From contig SKFS01000135.1 of assembly GCA_007117885.1 (NCBI GenBank), positions 1-36,185 of the forward strand: a stretch of 36,185 nucleotides of DNA, written 5' to 3'. Below, one piece after another: positions 8,428 to 15,285 of this stretch. Position numbers and translations under genes: made by a program. Position 1 is the first letter of the stretch. Each line of letters begins with the position of its first letter. The notes below the pieces were generated by a model. The model was given only the letters and a program-made list of their open reading frames with translations, had not been told where the DNA came from and ran no database searches. Origin of the DNA: Candidatus Izemoplasma sp. GTDB lineage: Bacteria > Bacillota_I > Bacilli_A > Izemoplasmatales > Izemoplasmataceae.

Positions 8428-9462
8428 TTATTTTAATGCTTCAATAAGTTCAGCTTTACGTAGTTTTGAATATCCAGTTAAACCACGATCTTTAGCGATT
8501 TCTCTTAACTCTGCAACGGTTAATGTTTCAAGATCAACCGTTTCAGTTTTAGGTTCTTCCTTCGGTGATTCTTCAACACGCGGTTTTGCTTCAACTTTAG
8601 GCGCTTTTTTCACTTCGGGTTTTTCTTCAGCTTTAGGCGCTTTTTCAGCCACTGGTTTAACTTCTACTTCAGGGGCTTTTTCACGCTTTGGTTTTACAGT
8701 TTCTTTTTTAGGTTCAGCAACTTTTTCAACTCTAGCTGGTCTTTTCACTTCGGGTTTTTCTTCTTCCTTAGCTTCTTCAATACCGCCACTACCTTCAACC
8801 ATAGCATTGGCCATTGTACTAACGATAACTTTAATTGAACGAATCGCGTCGTCATTCGCAGGAATAGCGAAATCAACTTCGTCAGGATCACAGTTTGTGT
8901 CAACCATACTATAAACAGGAATCCCTAATTTGCGGGCTTCTAAAATCGCGTTACGCTCTTTTTTAGGATCGACAATAAAGACCGCTTCAGGTAAGGTACG
9001 CATATCTTGAATGCCCCCTAGAAAAGCTTCTAGGCGGTTTAACTCTTTACGTAACCCAATGACTTCTTTTTTAGGTAAACGTTCAAACGTTCCGTCTTTT
9101 TCCATTTGCTTAATTTGATGCAAACGGCGGACACTTTTACGGATGGTTTTAAAGTTTGTTAAGGTGCCCCCTAACCAACGTTTTGAAACATAGTATTGCC
9201 CTGAACGCGTCGCCTCTTCAACAATTACGTCCTGTGCTTGTTTCTTTGTCCCTACAAACAACACTTTACCGCCTTCTTTAGCGATAGCGTGTAAACGTTG
9301 ATACGCTTCCTCAATTAAGACAACGGTTTGTTGTAAGTCAATAATATGAATGCCGTTGCGCGAAGTGTAAATAAACTTCGCCATTTTTGGATCCCAACGA
9401 CGGGTTTGATGTCCAAAATGAACACCTGACTCTAATAATTGTTTCATTGTAATGACTGCCAT
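8428..9462 (-). CDS. rpsB: Ribosomal protein S2 with long charged linker and C-terminal Rho_N/SAP-like module
   Basis: Small-subunit protein S2. Residues 1-225 are a normal S2 ([64 protein letters not shown]). After residue 226 an 85-residue tail rich in Lys, Glu, Pro, Ala and Val follows, with repeats of the type [19 protein letters not shown]. It ends in a folded-looking segment at 312-344 ([20 protein letters not shown] and KAELIEAL), which resembles the small helix-extended-helix module found at the N-terminus of Rho and in SAP domains. At 344 aa it is about 100 residues longer than usual. The reading frame is continuous. Strong GGAGG start site; long leader and its own promoter upstream. 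Confidence 0.96.
   Translation of the reverse strand: MAVITMKQLLESGVHFGHQTRRWDPKMAKFIYTSRNGIHIIDLQQTVVLIEEAYQRLHAIAKEGGKVLFVGTKKQAQDVIVEEATRSGQYYVSKRWLGGTLTNFKTIRKSVRRLHQIKQMEKDGTFERLPKKEVIGLRKELNRLEAFLGGIQDMRTLPEAVFIVDPKKERNAILEARKLGIPVYSMVDTNCDPDEVDFAIPANDDAIRSIKVIVSTMANAMVEGSGGIEEAKEEEKPEVKRPARVEKVAEPKKETVKPKREKAPEVEVKPVAEKAPKAEEKPEVKKAPKVEAKPRVEESPKEEPKTETVDLETLTVAELREIAKDRGLTGYSKLRKAELIEALK
8590..8765. repeat. Degenerate repeats coding for the S2 linker
   Basis: Within rpsB, the plus-strand words TTTTCACTTCGGGTTTTTC (near 8609 and 8744) and TTTAGGCGCTTTTT (near 8596 and 8632) recur. They encode the EKPEVK/KAPKxE units of the linker, so this looks like slippage or unequal-exchange growth of a disordered segment. 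The units stay in frame. Confidence 0.7.
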
Positions 9463-9477
9463 AAATTAATCCTCCTT

Positions 9478-9588
9478 AGTTTTTTTTGATTTTACCTCCA
9501 CAAACGTCTTCGTGTTGTTCCCACTTTACGGTCGCGTAAAGCTCTTGAGAAAACACTCTCCTTGTGTGTGTATTTTACGGCATTTAGT
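9478..9588 (-). promoter_or_regulatory. Structured 5' leader of rpsB
   Basis: About 120 nt separate the predicted transcription start from the rpsB ATG. On the minus strand there are two clear hairpins: CTTTAC/GTAAAG around GCGACC (about 9542-9525), and ACAA-C-ACG/CGT-TTGT with an AAGA loop and one bulged C (about 9518-9500). The region is otherwise non-coding. S2 is known to repress its own mRNA in some bacteria, so an autoregulatory site is plausible but unproven. Confidence 0.45.
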
Positions 9589-9617
9589 AGTATATCAAAA
9601 AAACACTTGGAGTGCAA
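9589..9617 (-). promoter_or_regulatory. rpsB promoter, -35 inside the upstream terminator
   Basis: -35 TTGCAC (9617-9612), 17-bp spacer, -10 TATACT (9594-9589). The -35 lies in the loop and 3' arm of the terminator hairpin that ends the B12 operon. This is the only good promoter before rpsB. Confidence 0.75.
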
Positions 9618-9625
9618 GTGTTTTT
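9597..9625 (-). terminator. Intrinsic terminator of the B12 uptake operon
   Basis: Minus-strand AAAAACACTTG (9625-9615), loop CACTC, CAAGTGTTTTT (9609-9599) with the T-run continuing to about 9597. It lies 13 bp after the stop codon of the S-component gene. As a symmetric stem with A and T flanks it could also work in the other direction. Confidence 0.85.
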
Positions 9626-9637
9626 CCTTAATATTGT

Positions 9638-10168
9638 CTAATTCAAGATTTCCTTTTCACGATTGAATCCTAAGGCATCCATTTCAAAATTGAGGGTTGT
9701 ATAAAGTGGCTTATACAGCCATAGAATGGTAATAAAGTTACTGACGGCCATAATGATTTGAAAAGGAATATCGAGCATTAGATACGGCCAAAATTCAGTA
9801 ATGCCAAGTTCTACCATTCTAAAAGGGATAAAAACCCAACCATAATAAAACCCATAAAGCAAGCCAAAGACCGCGAGTTTAACCTCCGATTTAGTCTGTC
9901 CTAAAACGGTGTAGTAAAGCAGTGGAATCGTAAGCCAGGCCAGCAACATCGCTGGCGTATAAATGGGATTAAATGAGTTCATGTAAAGGTTATCCAAAAT
10001 TACATAGATCACAATCATCGCGACACTTTCACGCCATTTAAACAAACTCACGTATAAAACTAATAATAACGTCGTAAACTGGACATTAGGTATAATGGTT
10101 AATATTTGCTCTTGGACAAAGACAATTGTAATGCACATCGCCATAAAAATCAGTCGTTTTAAAGGCAT
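9638..10168 (-). CDS. ECF transporter S component, probably for cobalamin (CbrT-like)
   Basis: Small hydrophobic protein (176 aa) with about six membrane segments, the size and layout of ECF substrate-binding S components. These pair with a shared EcfA-A'-T energising module encoded elsewhere. The N-terminal part has QEQILTIIPNVQFTTLLLVL, and the middle has GLLYGFYYGW. Substrate assignment rests mostly on context: it is the third gene behind a cobalamin riboswitch and follows two DUF4430 proteins. A TTG at 10180 could extend it by four codons, but the ATG at 10168 is more likely; it starts 1 nt after the preceding stop. A different corrinoid precursor cannot be excluded. Confidence 0.8.
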   Translation of the reverse strand: MPLKRLIFMAMCITIVFVQEQILTIIPNVQFTTLLLVLYVSLFKWRESVAMIVIYVILDNLYMNSFNPIYTPAMLLAWLTIPLLYYTVLGQTKSEVKLAVFGLLYGFYYGWVFIPFRMVELGITEFWPYLMLDIPFQIIMAVSNFITILWLYKPLYTTLNFEMDALGFNREKEILN

Positions 10169-10169
10169 C

Positions 10170-10601
10170 TTAATGTCCAATCCTCTGATAGACGAAGTAA
10201 TAGCGATTGCCGTCCACTAAAGGAATTGAATCAATCCCTACAGGGGAAAGATCGTTGTCCATAAGCAATGGCTCTGCACCACTTCGTAGCAATTGACCTG
10301 AAATCCTTATCTGAATAAAATCGCGCTCAAAATCCGTTTTCACCGATTCAAAATCAAGGAGAATTCTCCCAATGCTCGTGGTTGTGTAACGCAAAGTATA
10401 GTTTTGATCAAGAACACCGAGTAAGGTATCCCCTTCTTTAAAGGATAGACGATCTTCAATGATAATCGAACCGTCTTCAGCCACCACAACCACCATAACA
10501 TTGCCGATGCCATCGGGTTGTTCATAGGGTGTGTCGACCGTGAGAATCGTCCAAAATACCGCCATTACAATAATAACGAGAGCACTCGCAATTACTTTCA
10601 T
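10170..10601 (-). CDS. Membrane-anchored DUF4430 (transcobalamin beta-domain-like) protein
   Basis: 143 aa. One N-terminal hydrophobic segment (residues about 3-21, no lipobox Cys) would anchor it with the rest outside. The remainder is a predicted beta domain of the DUF4430 type, with FKEGDTLLGVLDQNY (about 54-68) and the closing VDGNRYYFVYQ (129-139). DUF4430 is related to the C-terminal cobalamin-binding domain of animal transcobalamin. Good start: AGGTGG 4 nt before the ATG. It sits between the large lipoprotein and the S component. I infer a role in capping or handing corrinoid to the S component; no catalytic motif is visible. Confidence 0.75.
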   Translation of the reverse strand: MKVIASALVIIVMAVFWTILTVDTPYEQPDGIGNVMVVVVAEDGSIIIEDRLSFKEGDTLLGVLDQNYTLRYTTTSIGRILLDFESVKTDFERDFIQIRISGQLLRSGAEPLLMDNDLSPVGIDSIPLVDGNRYYFVYQRIGH

Positions 10602-10616
10602 ATTACCACCTAATTT

Positions 10617-12023
10617 CTAATCAAAAATATACGGATTGGTCCCTACATTTGTAAGGATAAACTCATCAAGCATAACAAGTGCTAAAAATGCTTGAGGTGT
10701 TGAAAACATTGCGTCTGGTTCAGTGGTCCAGTTAAATGTTCCATCAGGATTTTGAAAACTGATAAACACTTCAAGTAAGCTTTCTTCTGAACTATTATAA
10801 TACCGTGCACTCATCGGGTTCTTATCAACGCTCAATAAGCCGATAATCACATTCGCAAATGTCGCGGCGTTATCACCAAACTCACTTGTGTATAGGCGTT
10901 GTTCAATTTCTTCCAAACTTTGCCCGATCAACTCGTTAGTTTCTTCATGATTCAGCAATGATAAGGCGATAAGCATCATTGACAAGGTATCTAAATCGGT
11001 TGTACTTAGGTTTTGTGTTGCCATCGCATCGCGTAAATCGGCTTCAAACGACTCAAGATCAAGTTGATCATTCGTTTTAAGTGCCGCATAAACCAAGGAC
11101 GTCGTATAAAGATGGCCGATCGTTTTGATTTCATACAAGGCTTCTGTGCTCGCTTGGGTATCAAAACCAAGGGCATTTTCGATAAAGATACGACTGACTA
11201 AACCACCGACGGTCTCGGGTAAGGTTTCATCGAGTTCAATCGTATACTCATCGAGTATCCCTAACTGTGCTAGCCCGATAATCACATGGTAATTCGGTGG
11301 CAAAAGGTAATCCTCCACACGGTTTTCTACCATAAGATTTAATGCTTCATATACCCTCTGAGCATCAAGATGCCACCACTCTTTAACAAAGCTAAAGTGA
11401 TCAAGATGGTGATACGGCGTGCTTTCCACACCGGTCATGGCAAATTCATCATTAATGTAAAAGGCGATAAAACTGCCAAAGGGCGCATCGATGGTGTCAA
11501 TTCCGAGAATTTGTTGGCCCCACTCCGTTTCAATCGAACGGACATTAAAGGTGCTATTAAGCAATTGCCATAAAGAGGCTTCGGCATCGTCATAAAATCG
11601 AACGACACGGGTTTGTGCTTTTTCGCCTTCACCGACTGTGATCGTAAAATACCCGTCGTAGCCATCACGGAATCGCTCGAGTTCTAATAGGCTTTCTTGT
11701 AACTGAGCGATGTCTGCTTCTTTATCAGAAAGTGCTGTTTGAAGCGCTTCAATTTGGATGGTTAAGTCTAAAATCGTTTCTTCAAGTGCCTCGATTTCCT
11801 CAAGGTAGTTTGCTTCTTCATTTAATCTTTCTAGCTTGTCTTCAAGCTCTTTCAGGCGATTCTCTTTATCCCCTAAAATTAGTTCATAACCTTCGATTTG
11901 GTTATTTTTGGCTTCAACTGTTTCTTCGAGTTCTTGAATTTGATTGAGATACTCTTCTGCATCGCAAGCAACCATCAAAAACGCTAAAAATACTAGTGTC
12001 ACCAGAGAGAATAGTTTTTTCAT
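10617..12023 (-). CDS. Transcobalamin-like lipoprotein: coiled coil, DUF4430 domain, alpha/alpha toroid-like domain
   Basis: 468 aa, starting at the ATG at 12023, which has GGAGG 6 nt upstream; an open frame to 12080 runs back into the riboswitch terminator. Residues 1-19 are a lipoprotein signal peptide ending MVA-C20. Residues 21-117 form a long acidic coiled coil. Residues about 120-215 match the DUF4430 beta fold (YFTITVGEGEKAQTRVVRFY through FIAFYINDEFAMTG). Residues 218-468 are all-helical and resemble prenyltransferase/squalene-cyclase-type alpha/alpha toroids, with the repeat-like NPDGTFNW and STPQAFLALVMLDEF near the end. Animal transcobalamin and intrinsic factor hold B12 between an alpha6/alpha6 barrel and a DUF4430-like domain; here both are present in reverse order. 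With the riboswitch upstream, surface B12 capture is the best reading. The fold match is by eye. Confidence 0.75.
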   Translation of the reverse strand: MKKLFSLVTLVFLAFLMVACDAEEYLNQIQELEETVEAKNNQIEGYELILGDKENRLKELEDKLERLNEEANYLEEIEALEETILDLTIQIEALQTALSDKEADIAQLQESLLELERFRDGYDGYFTITVGEGEKAQTRVVRFYDDAEASLWQLLNSTFNVRSIETEWGQQILGIDTIDAPFGSFIAFYINDEFAMTGVESTPYHHLDHFSFVKEWWHLDAQRVYEALNLMVENRVEDYLLPPNYHVIIGLAQLGILDEYTIELDETLPETVGGLVSRIFIENALGFDTQASTEALYEIKTIGHLYTTSLVYAALKTNDQLDLESFEADLRDAMATQNLSTTDLDTLSMMLIALSLLNHEETNELIGQSLEEIEQRLYTSEFGDNAATFANVIIGLLSVDKNPMSARYYNSSEESLLEVFISFQNPDGTFNWTTEPDAMFSTPQAFLALVMLDEFILTNVGTNPYIFD

Positions 12024-12050
12024 TTTGTCCTCCTTATGCATGTTATTAAT

Positions 12051-12074
12051 AAAAAAACCATCCTCCTGGATGGT
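12051..12074 (-). terminator. Riboswitch-controlled intrinsic terminator
   Basis: Minus-strand ACCATCC (12074-12068), loop AGGA, GGATGGT (12063-12057), then a T-run to 12051. It lies between the cobalamin aptamer and the lipoprotein start. The segment CCAGGAG within it (12069-12063) can pair instead with an upstream CTCCTGG (12135-12129), so it is a switchable terminator. Confidence 0.88.
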
Positions 12075-12135
12075 AACCACGCATATTATTCTAAACGACG
12101 TTTAGCTAATAGACGTTACTACTCATACCCAGGAG
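12063..12135 (-). promoter_or_regulatory. Antiterminator pairing of the cobalamin riboswitch
   Basis: CTCCTGGGT (minus, 12135-12127) is complementary to ATCCAGGAG (12071-12063), 9 bp with one G-U. The second partner is half of the terminator stem, so the two helices exclude each other. A local palindrome CTAAACGTCGTTTAG (about 12104-12090) sits between them. The first partner lies just after the aptamer, where B12 binding could sequester it. Confidence 0.65.
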
Positions 12136-12139
12136 TGTA

Positions 12140-12302
12140 AACTTTAGAAGATAAGGTAGGTCTACCGGCTTAATATCATCCTACTTTGCACCTTCCCGCC
12201 GAAGCAGTGGTCTCGCATTTCGTCCATATTACGGTTGCTGGGACAGCCTGGGATTCTCACCCAATTCCCTGTTATGTTAAAACACCTAATCTTTCTATCT
12301 TA
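12140..12302 (-). promoter_or_regulatory. Cobalamin (adenosylcobalamin-class) riboswitch aptamer
   Basis: The minus strand carries the class hallmarks in order: ACAGGGAATTGGGTGAGAAT (5' core), CTGTCCCAGCAACCGT, the ACCACTG helix segment, CGGCGGGAAGGTGC, and the B12-box AAGCCGGTAGACCTACCT (12171-12154). P1 can form between AAGATAG at about 12302-12296 and TTATCTT at about 12148-12142. It precedes the terminator/antiterminator pair and the B12-uptake genes, so high cobalamin should switch the operon off. Subclass cannot be settled by eye. Confidence 0.93.
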
Positions 12303-12331
12303 AGTGTAGAGAGTTCGCTTTTAAAAGTCAA
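12303..12331 (-). promoter_or_regulatory. Promoter of the B12 riboswitch operon
   Basis: -35 TTGACT (12331-12326), exact 17-bp spacer, -10 TACACT (12308-12303). Transcription would start near 12296, at the 5' side of aptamer P1. It is back to back with the dut promoter. Confidence 0.8.
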
Positions 12332-12379
12332 GGTTTTCTCAAAAATACTTGATAATTCACATCGTTAAACAAGCGAACG

Positions 12380-12388
12380 TGCTATAAT
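12380..12388 (+). promoter_or_regulatory. dut promoter, extended -10
   Basis: TGCTATAAT is a perfect extended -10 (TGn TATAAT) 28 bp before the dut start codon. No good -35 is seen at the right distance, as is common for extended -10 promoters. It diverges from the riboswitch promoter about 50 bp away. Confidence 0.7.
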
Positions 12389-12415
12389 AAAACAAACACG
12401 AAAAGGAATGATACA

Positions 12416-12859
12416 ATGAGAGGATTTAAAATTGCTAATGGGTATCAAACCCGTACCATAAAACTGCCCCAAAGAAGTACAAAAAAGAGTGCAGGCTATG
12501 ATTTTGAAATCATCGAGGATATCCAGATTGAACCGGGTGAAATCAAGCTCGCTCATACGGGCATCAAAGCTTATATGCAAGACGATGAAGTCTTAAAACT
12601 GTATCCAAGGAGCTCCTTACCCAAAAAGTTTGGTGTTACGATTCCAAATAATGTGGGCATTATTGACGCCGATTATTTTGGAAACCCCGATAACGATGGG
12701 GCGATTTTTGTGTCGTTATACAATTTCACAAATAAAACGCAATTCATCCCAAAAGGGACCCGAATTGCGCAAGGAATCTTTATCAAATACTTAAAAACTG
12801 AAGAAGACCACCCCTTAAGCGATAATCGCAATGGTGGTTTTGGTAGCACAGGAACTTAA
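12416..12859 (+). CDS. dut: dUTP diphosphatase (trimeric dUTPase)
   Basis: Hydrolyses dUTP to dUMP and pyrophosphate, keeping uracil out of DNA and feeding thymidylate synthesis. All five motifs are present: motif 1 KKSAGYDF, motif 2 PRSSLPKK, motif 3 GIIDADYFGN (Tyr and catalytic Asp), motif 4 GTRIAQGIF and motif 5 NGGFGSTGT at the C-terminus. Length 147 aa. ATG start with AAGGA 8 nt upstream. It is the only forward-strand gene in the window, monocistronic with its own promoter and terminator, and convergent with fabZ at a distance of 20 bp. Confidence 0.96.
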   Translation: MRGFKIANGYQTRTIKLPQRSTKKSAGYDFEIIEDIQIEPGEIKLAHTGIKAYMQDDEVLKLYPRSSLPKKFGVTIPNNVGIIDADYFGNPDNDGAIFVSLYNFTNKTQFIPKGTRIAQGIFIKYLKTEEDHPLSDNRNGGFGSTGT

Positions 12860-12881
12860 CAACGCCAAGCGTTGTTTTTTT
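12858..12881 (+). terminator. Terminator of dut
   Basis: AACAACGC, loop CAA, GCGTTGTT and then Ts to 12881. The stem includes the last bases of the dut stop codon. In the opposite direction the stem is followed by AAG rather than Ts, so it is a poor terminator for the fab operon ending at 12880. Confidence 0.85.
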
Positions 12882-13305
12882 ATTGACCGACGGCAAAGGT
12901 CATTTCTAAAGATACTGCGAGCTCACCATCGACAGTGGCCTTTGCTGTACCCTTACCGATCGGACCTTTAAGTTTTGTGATTTCTAGTTCTAACACTAAG
13001 GTGTCTCCCGGTTTTACTTTACGTTTAAAACGGCATTTATCGATGCCTGCAAAATAGGCTATCTTGCCTTTAAACTGCGGCTCACTTAAAATTGCCACCG
13101 CCCCCGCTTGCGCTAGCGACTCGATAATCAAAGCCCCAGGCATCACATGCTCTTCAGGAAAATGTCCCATAAAAAACGGTTCATTTGCCGTGACATTTTT
13201 TATCGCTTTCACGGATTTTCCTGGATCCATTGCGATAATTTTATCGACAAGCAAAAATGGATAACGATGAGGAATAATCGCTTGGATTTGATTGCTATCT
13301 AACAT
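12880..13305 (-). CDS. fabZ: 3-hydroxyacyl-ACP dehydratase FabZ
   Basis: Hot-dog fold dehydratase that makes trans-2-enoyl-ACP in type II fatty acid synthesis. The N-terminus [20 protein letters not shown] is diagnostic. The catalytic pair is His48 (MGHFP) and Glu62 (MPGALIIES). The start is the ATG at 13305 with GGGAGGG lying in the last codons of fabF; a longer frame to 13353 lies inside fabF and is rejected. Product 141 aa. Last gene of the acc/fab operon. Confidence 0.97.
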   Translation of the reverse strand: MLDSNQIQAIIPHRYPFLLVDKIIAMDPGKSVKAIKNVTANEPFFMGHFPEEHVMPGALIIESLAQAGAVAILSEPQFKGKIAYFAGIDKCRFKRKVKPGDTLVLELEITKLKGPIGKGTAKATVDGELAVSLEMTFAVGQ

Positions 13306-13306
13306 A

Positions 13307-14545
13307 CTAACCCTCCCATTTCTTAAAAACAAGTGTCGCGTTGTGTCCACCAAATCCTAAAGAGTTCGATAAGGCAATGGAAACAGGACGCGATTTACCT
13401 ACATTCACAGTATAGTCTAAATCACATTCTGGGTCAAAGTTTTTAGTGTTGATTGTCGGTGGCACAAAGTCCTCTTTGACCGCCATAATCGAAAATATCG
13501 ATTCGATGGCGCCGCTGGCGCCGAGTAGATGTCCAGTCATTGATTTCGTTGAACTAATAGCAAGGTGTTTAGCGTGATCGTTAAACAAGCGTTTAATGGC
13601 CAGGGTTTCAATGCGATCATTGAGCGGCGTCGAGGTCCCATGGGCGTTAATATAATCCACTTGGTTAAAAGGAACTTTGCCATCAAGCAAGGCGTTTTTC
13701 ATACAGTTCATCGCTCCCGTCCCTTGCGGGTCAGGTGAAGTGATATGGGTGGCATCACAGGTGGCACCATAGCCAACGATTTCAGCATAGATTTTTGCAC
13801 CGCGCTCTTGGGCGTGATCTAGGGTTTCTAATATTAACGTTCCCGCTCCTTCACCCATGACAAATCCACTCCGTTCTTTATCAAAAGGTATTGAAGCATT
13901 ATTCGGATCGTTGCTGTTACTCAGTGCATGCATCACTTTAAATCCCGATAAACCAAGCTCAGTAATCGTGGCTTCACTGCCTCCCGCAATGGCGATATCT
14001 AAATAGCCATCACGTAAACTTCTAAACGCATCACCGATGGTATTAGTTGCACTAGCGCATGCTGTAACACTCGCAGTAGCAGGACCATGAATGCCATATT
14101 TTATAGCAATGTTTCCCGCAGCGATATTAATAATTGAGGTGGGGATAAAGAAGGGCGATATGCGATTAAACCCTTTGCTTAAGCCTTTTGAATGTTCAAT
14201 AGCAATCGTTTCAAGCCCGCCAATTCCACTGGAAAAGTAGACACCCACTCTTTCTGTTGAACGTGTGGAGAAATCGAGTTGACTATCTTTAATCGCTTCA
14301 TCTGTCGCAACCATCGCCAATAAGCTAAAACGGTCATTGCGTTTGACTTCTTTTTTGCCAAAATAGGTTTCAAAATCGAAATCTTTAACTTCACCGGCAA
14401 TTTTCACATCCCAGTTTGAGGCATCAAAACGTTTGACTTCAGCAATGCCGTTTACTCCATTCTTTGCGGCTTCCCATGTCACTTGAAGATTATTTCCTAA
14501 TGGATTTATCGTTCCTATTCCTGTGACTACAACACGTTTTTTCAT
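13307..14545 (-). CDS. fabF: 3-oxoacyl-ACP synthase II (KAS II)
   Basis: Elongating condensing enzyme. The Cys-His-His triad is complete: Cys163 in [10 protein letters not shown], His302 in [11 protein letters not shown], His339 in [14 protein letters not shown]. Length of 412 aa is normal. Start ATG overlaps the fabG stop as ATGA, with GGAGGG upstream. It is the only elongation KAS in the cluster (no fabB). Confidence 0.98.
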   Translation of the reverse strand: MKKRVVVTGIGTINPLGNNLQVTWEAAKNGVNGIAEVKRFDASNWDVKIAGEVKDFDFETYFGKKEVKRNDRFSLLAMVATDEAIKDSQLDFSTRSTERVGVYFSSGIGGLETIAIEHSKGLSKGFNRISPFFIPTSIINIAAGNIAIKYGIHGPATASVTACASATNTIGDAFRSLRDGYLDIAIAGGSEATITELGLSGFKVMHALSNSNDPNNASIPFDKERSGFVMGEGAGTLILETLDHAQERGAKIYAEIVGYGATCDATHITSPDPQGTGAMNCMKNALLDGKVPFNQVDYINAHGTSTPLNDRIETLAIKRLFNDHAKHLAISSTKSMTGHLLGASGAIESIFSIMAVKEDFVPPTINTKNFDPECDLDYTVNVGKSRPVSIALSNSLGFGGHNATLVFKKWEG

Positions 14546-15285
14546 CCAATCATCCCTCCGTTTACATTGATGGTTTGTCCTGTGATATACCGTGCCTCAT
14601 CACTGGCTAAAAAGAGCACTGTGTAAGCGACATCATCGACTGAGCCAAACGTATTAAGAGGAATTTGAGAACGATAAAATGATTTGACCTCTTCATTCAA
14701 TGAAGCCGTCATTTTTGTCTCAATAAATCCTGGCGCGACCGCATTGACTGTTACTTGTTTCTTACCAAACTCTTTTGCTAAAGACTTGGTTAAACCGATG
14801 ACCCCTGCTTTACTGGCAACATAGTTTGCTTGGCCAGCGTTGCCAATGACTCCAACCACGCTAGATAGGTTAATAATTCTGCCATATTTTTGTTTTAACA
14901 TTGGCCGTGAAGCGTGCTTTATCATGTTCCATGTGCCTTTTAAGTTTGTTTCAATCACTGCATCAAAATCCTCTTCAGACATCCTTAACATTAATTGATC
15001 ACGGGTAATGCCAGAATTGTTCACAAGCACATCAATTCGTCCGAAATGGTTAATGGTGGCTTCAACTAACTCTTGACATTGCTGATACTCGGCAATATTT
15101 GCACGATACATCAGCGCTTGTCCGCCTAGTTGTTCAATCGTTTTCTTTGTGTCTAAGGCCCCTTCTTCACTCGAGTAGTAATTGACAACGACATTCGCTC
15201 CCTCACGACCAAAGTGTTCAGCGATGGCTTTGCCAATCCCGTTTGAAGCCCCTGTTACAACGACAGTTTTATCTTTAAATTTCAT
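14542..15285 (-). CDS. fabG: 3-oxoacyl-ACP reductase
   Basis: NADPH-dependent short-chain dehydrogenase that reduces 3-oxoacyl-ACP. It has the TGASNGIGKAIA nucleotide motif at the N-terminus, NNSG at about 89-92, and the catalytic Ser142, Tyr155 and Lys159 (YVASK). Length 247 aa. ATGA overlaps join it to fabD upstream and fabF downstream, so the three are translationally coupled. Confidence 0.97.
   Translation of the reverse strand: MKFKDKTVVVTGASNGIGKAIAEHFGREGANVVVNYYSSEEGALDTKKTIEQLGGQALMYRANIAEYQQCQELVEATINHFGRIDVLVNNSGITRDQLMLRMSEEDFDAVIETNLKGTWNMIKHASRPMLKQKYGRIINLSSVVGVIGNAGQANYVASKAGVIGLTKSLAKEFGKKQVTVNAVAPGFIETKMTASLNEEVKSFYRSQIPLNTFGSVDDVAYTVLFLASDEARYITGQTINVNGGMIG

Noticed and set aside
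8590-8765. Short repeats as a CRISPR array or mobile-element trace
   Set aside because: The repeats are irregular, in frame and code for the Lys/Glu/Pro linker of S2; there are no spacers of constant size. No CRISPR array, transposase or insertion sequence was found anywhere in the window.
12024-12080. N-terminal extension of the lipoprotein to 12080
   Set aside because: It would put coding sequence through the riboswitch terminator and place the lipoprotein signal peptide internally; the ATG at 12023 has an ideal Shine-Dalgarno.
12365-12580. 71-aa reverse open frame opposite the start of dut
   Set aside because: dut has all five dUTPase motifs on the other strand; the reverse frame has no ribosome site and covers the dut promoter.
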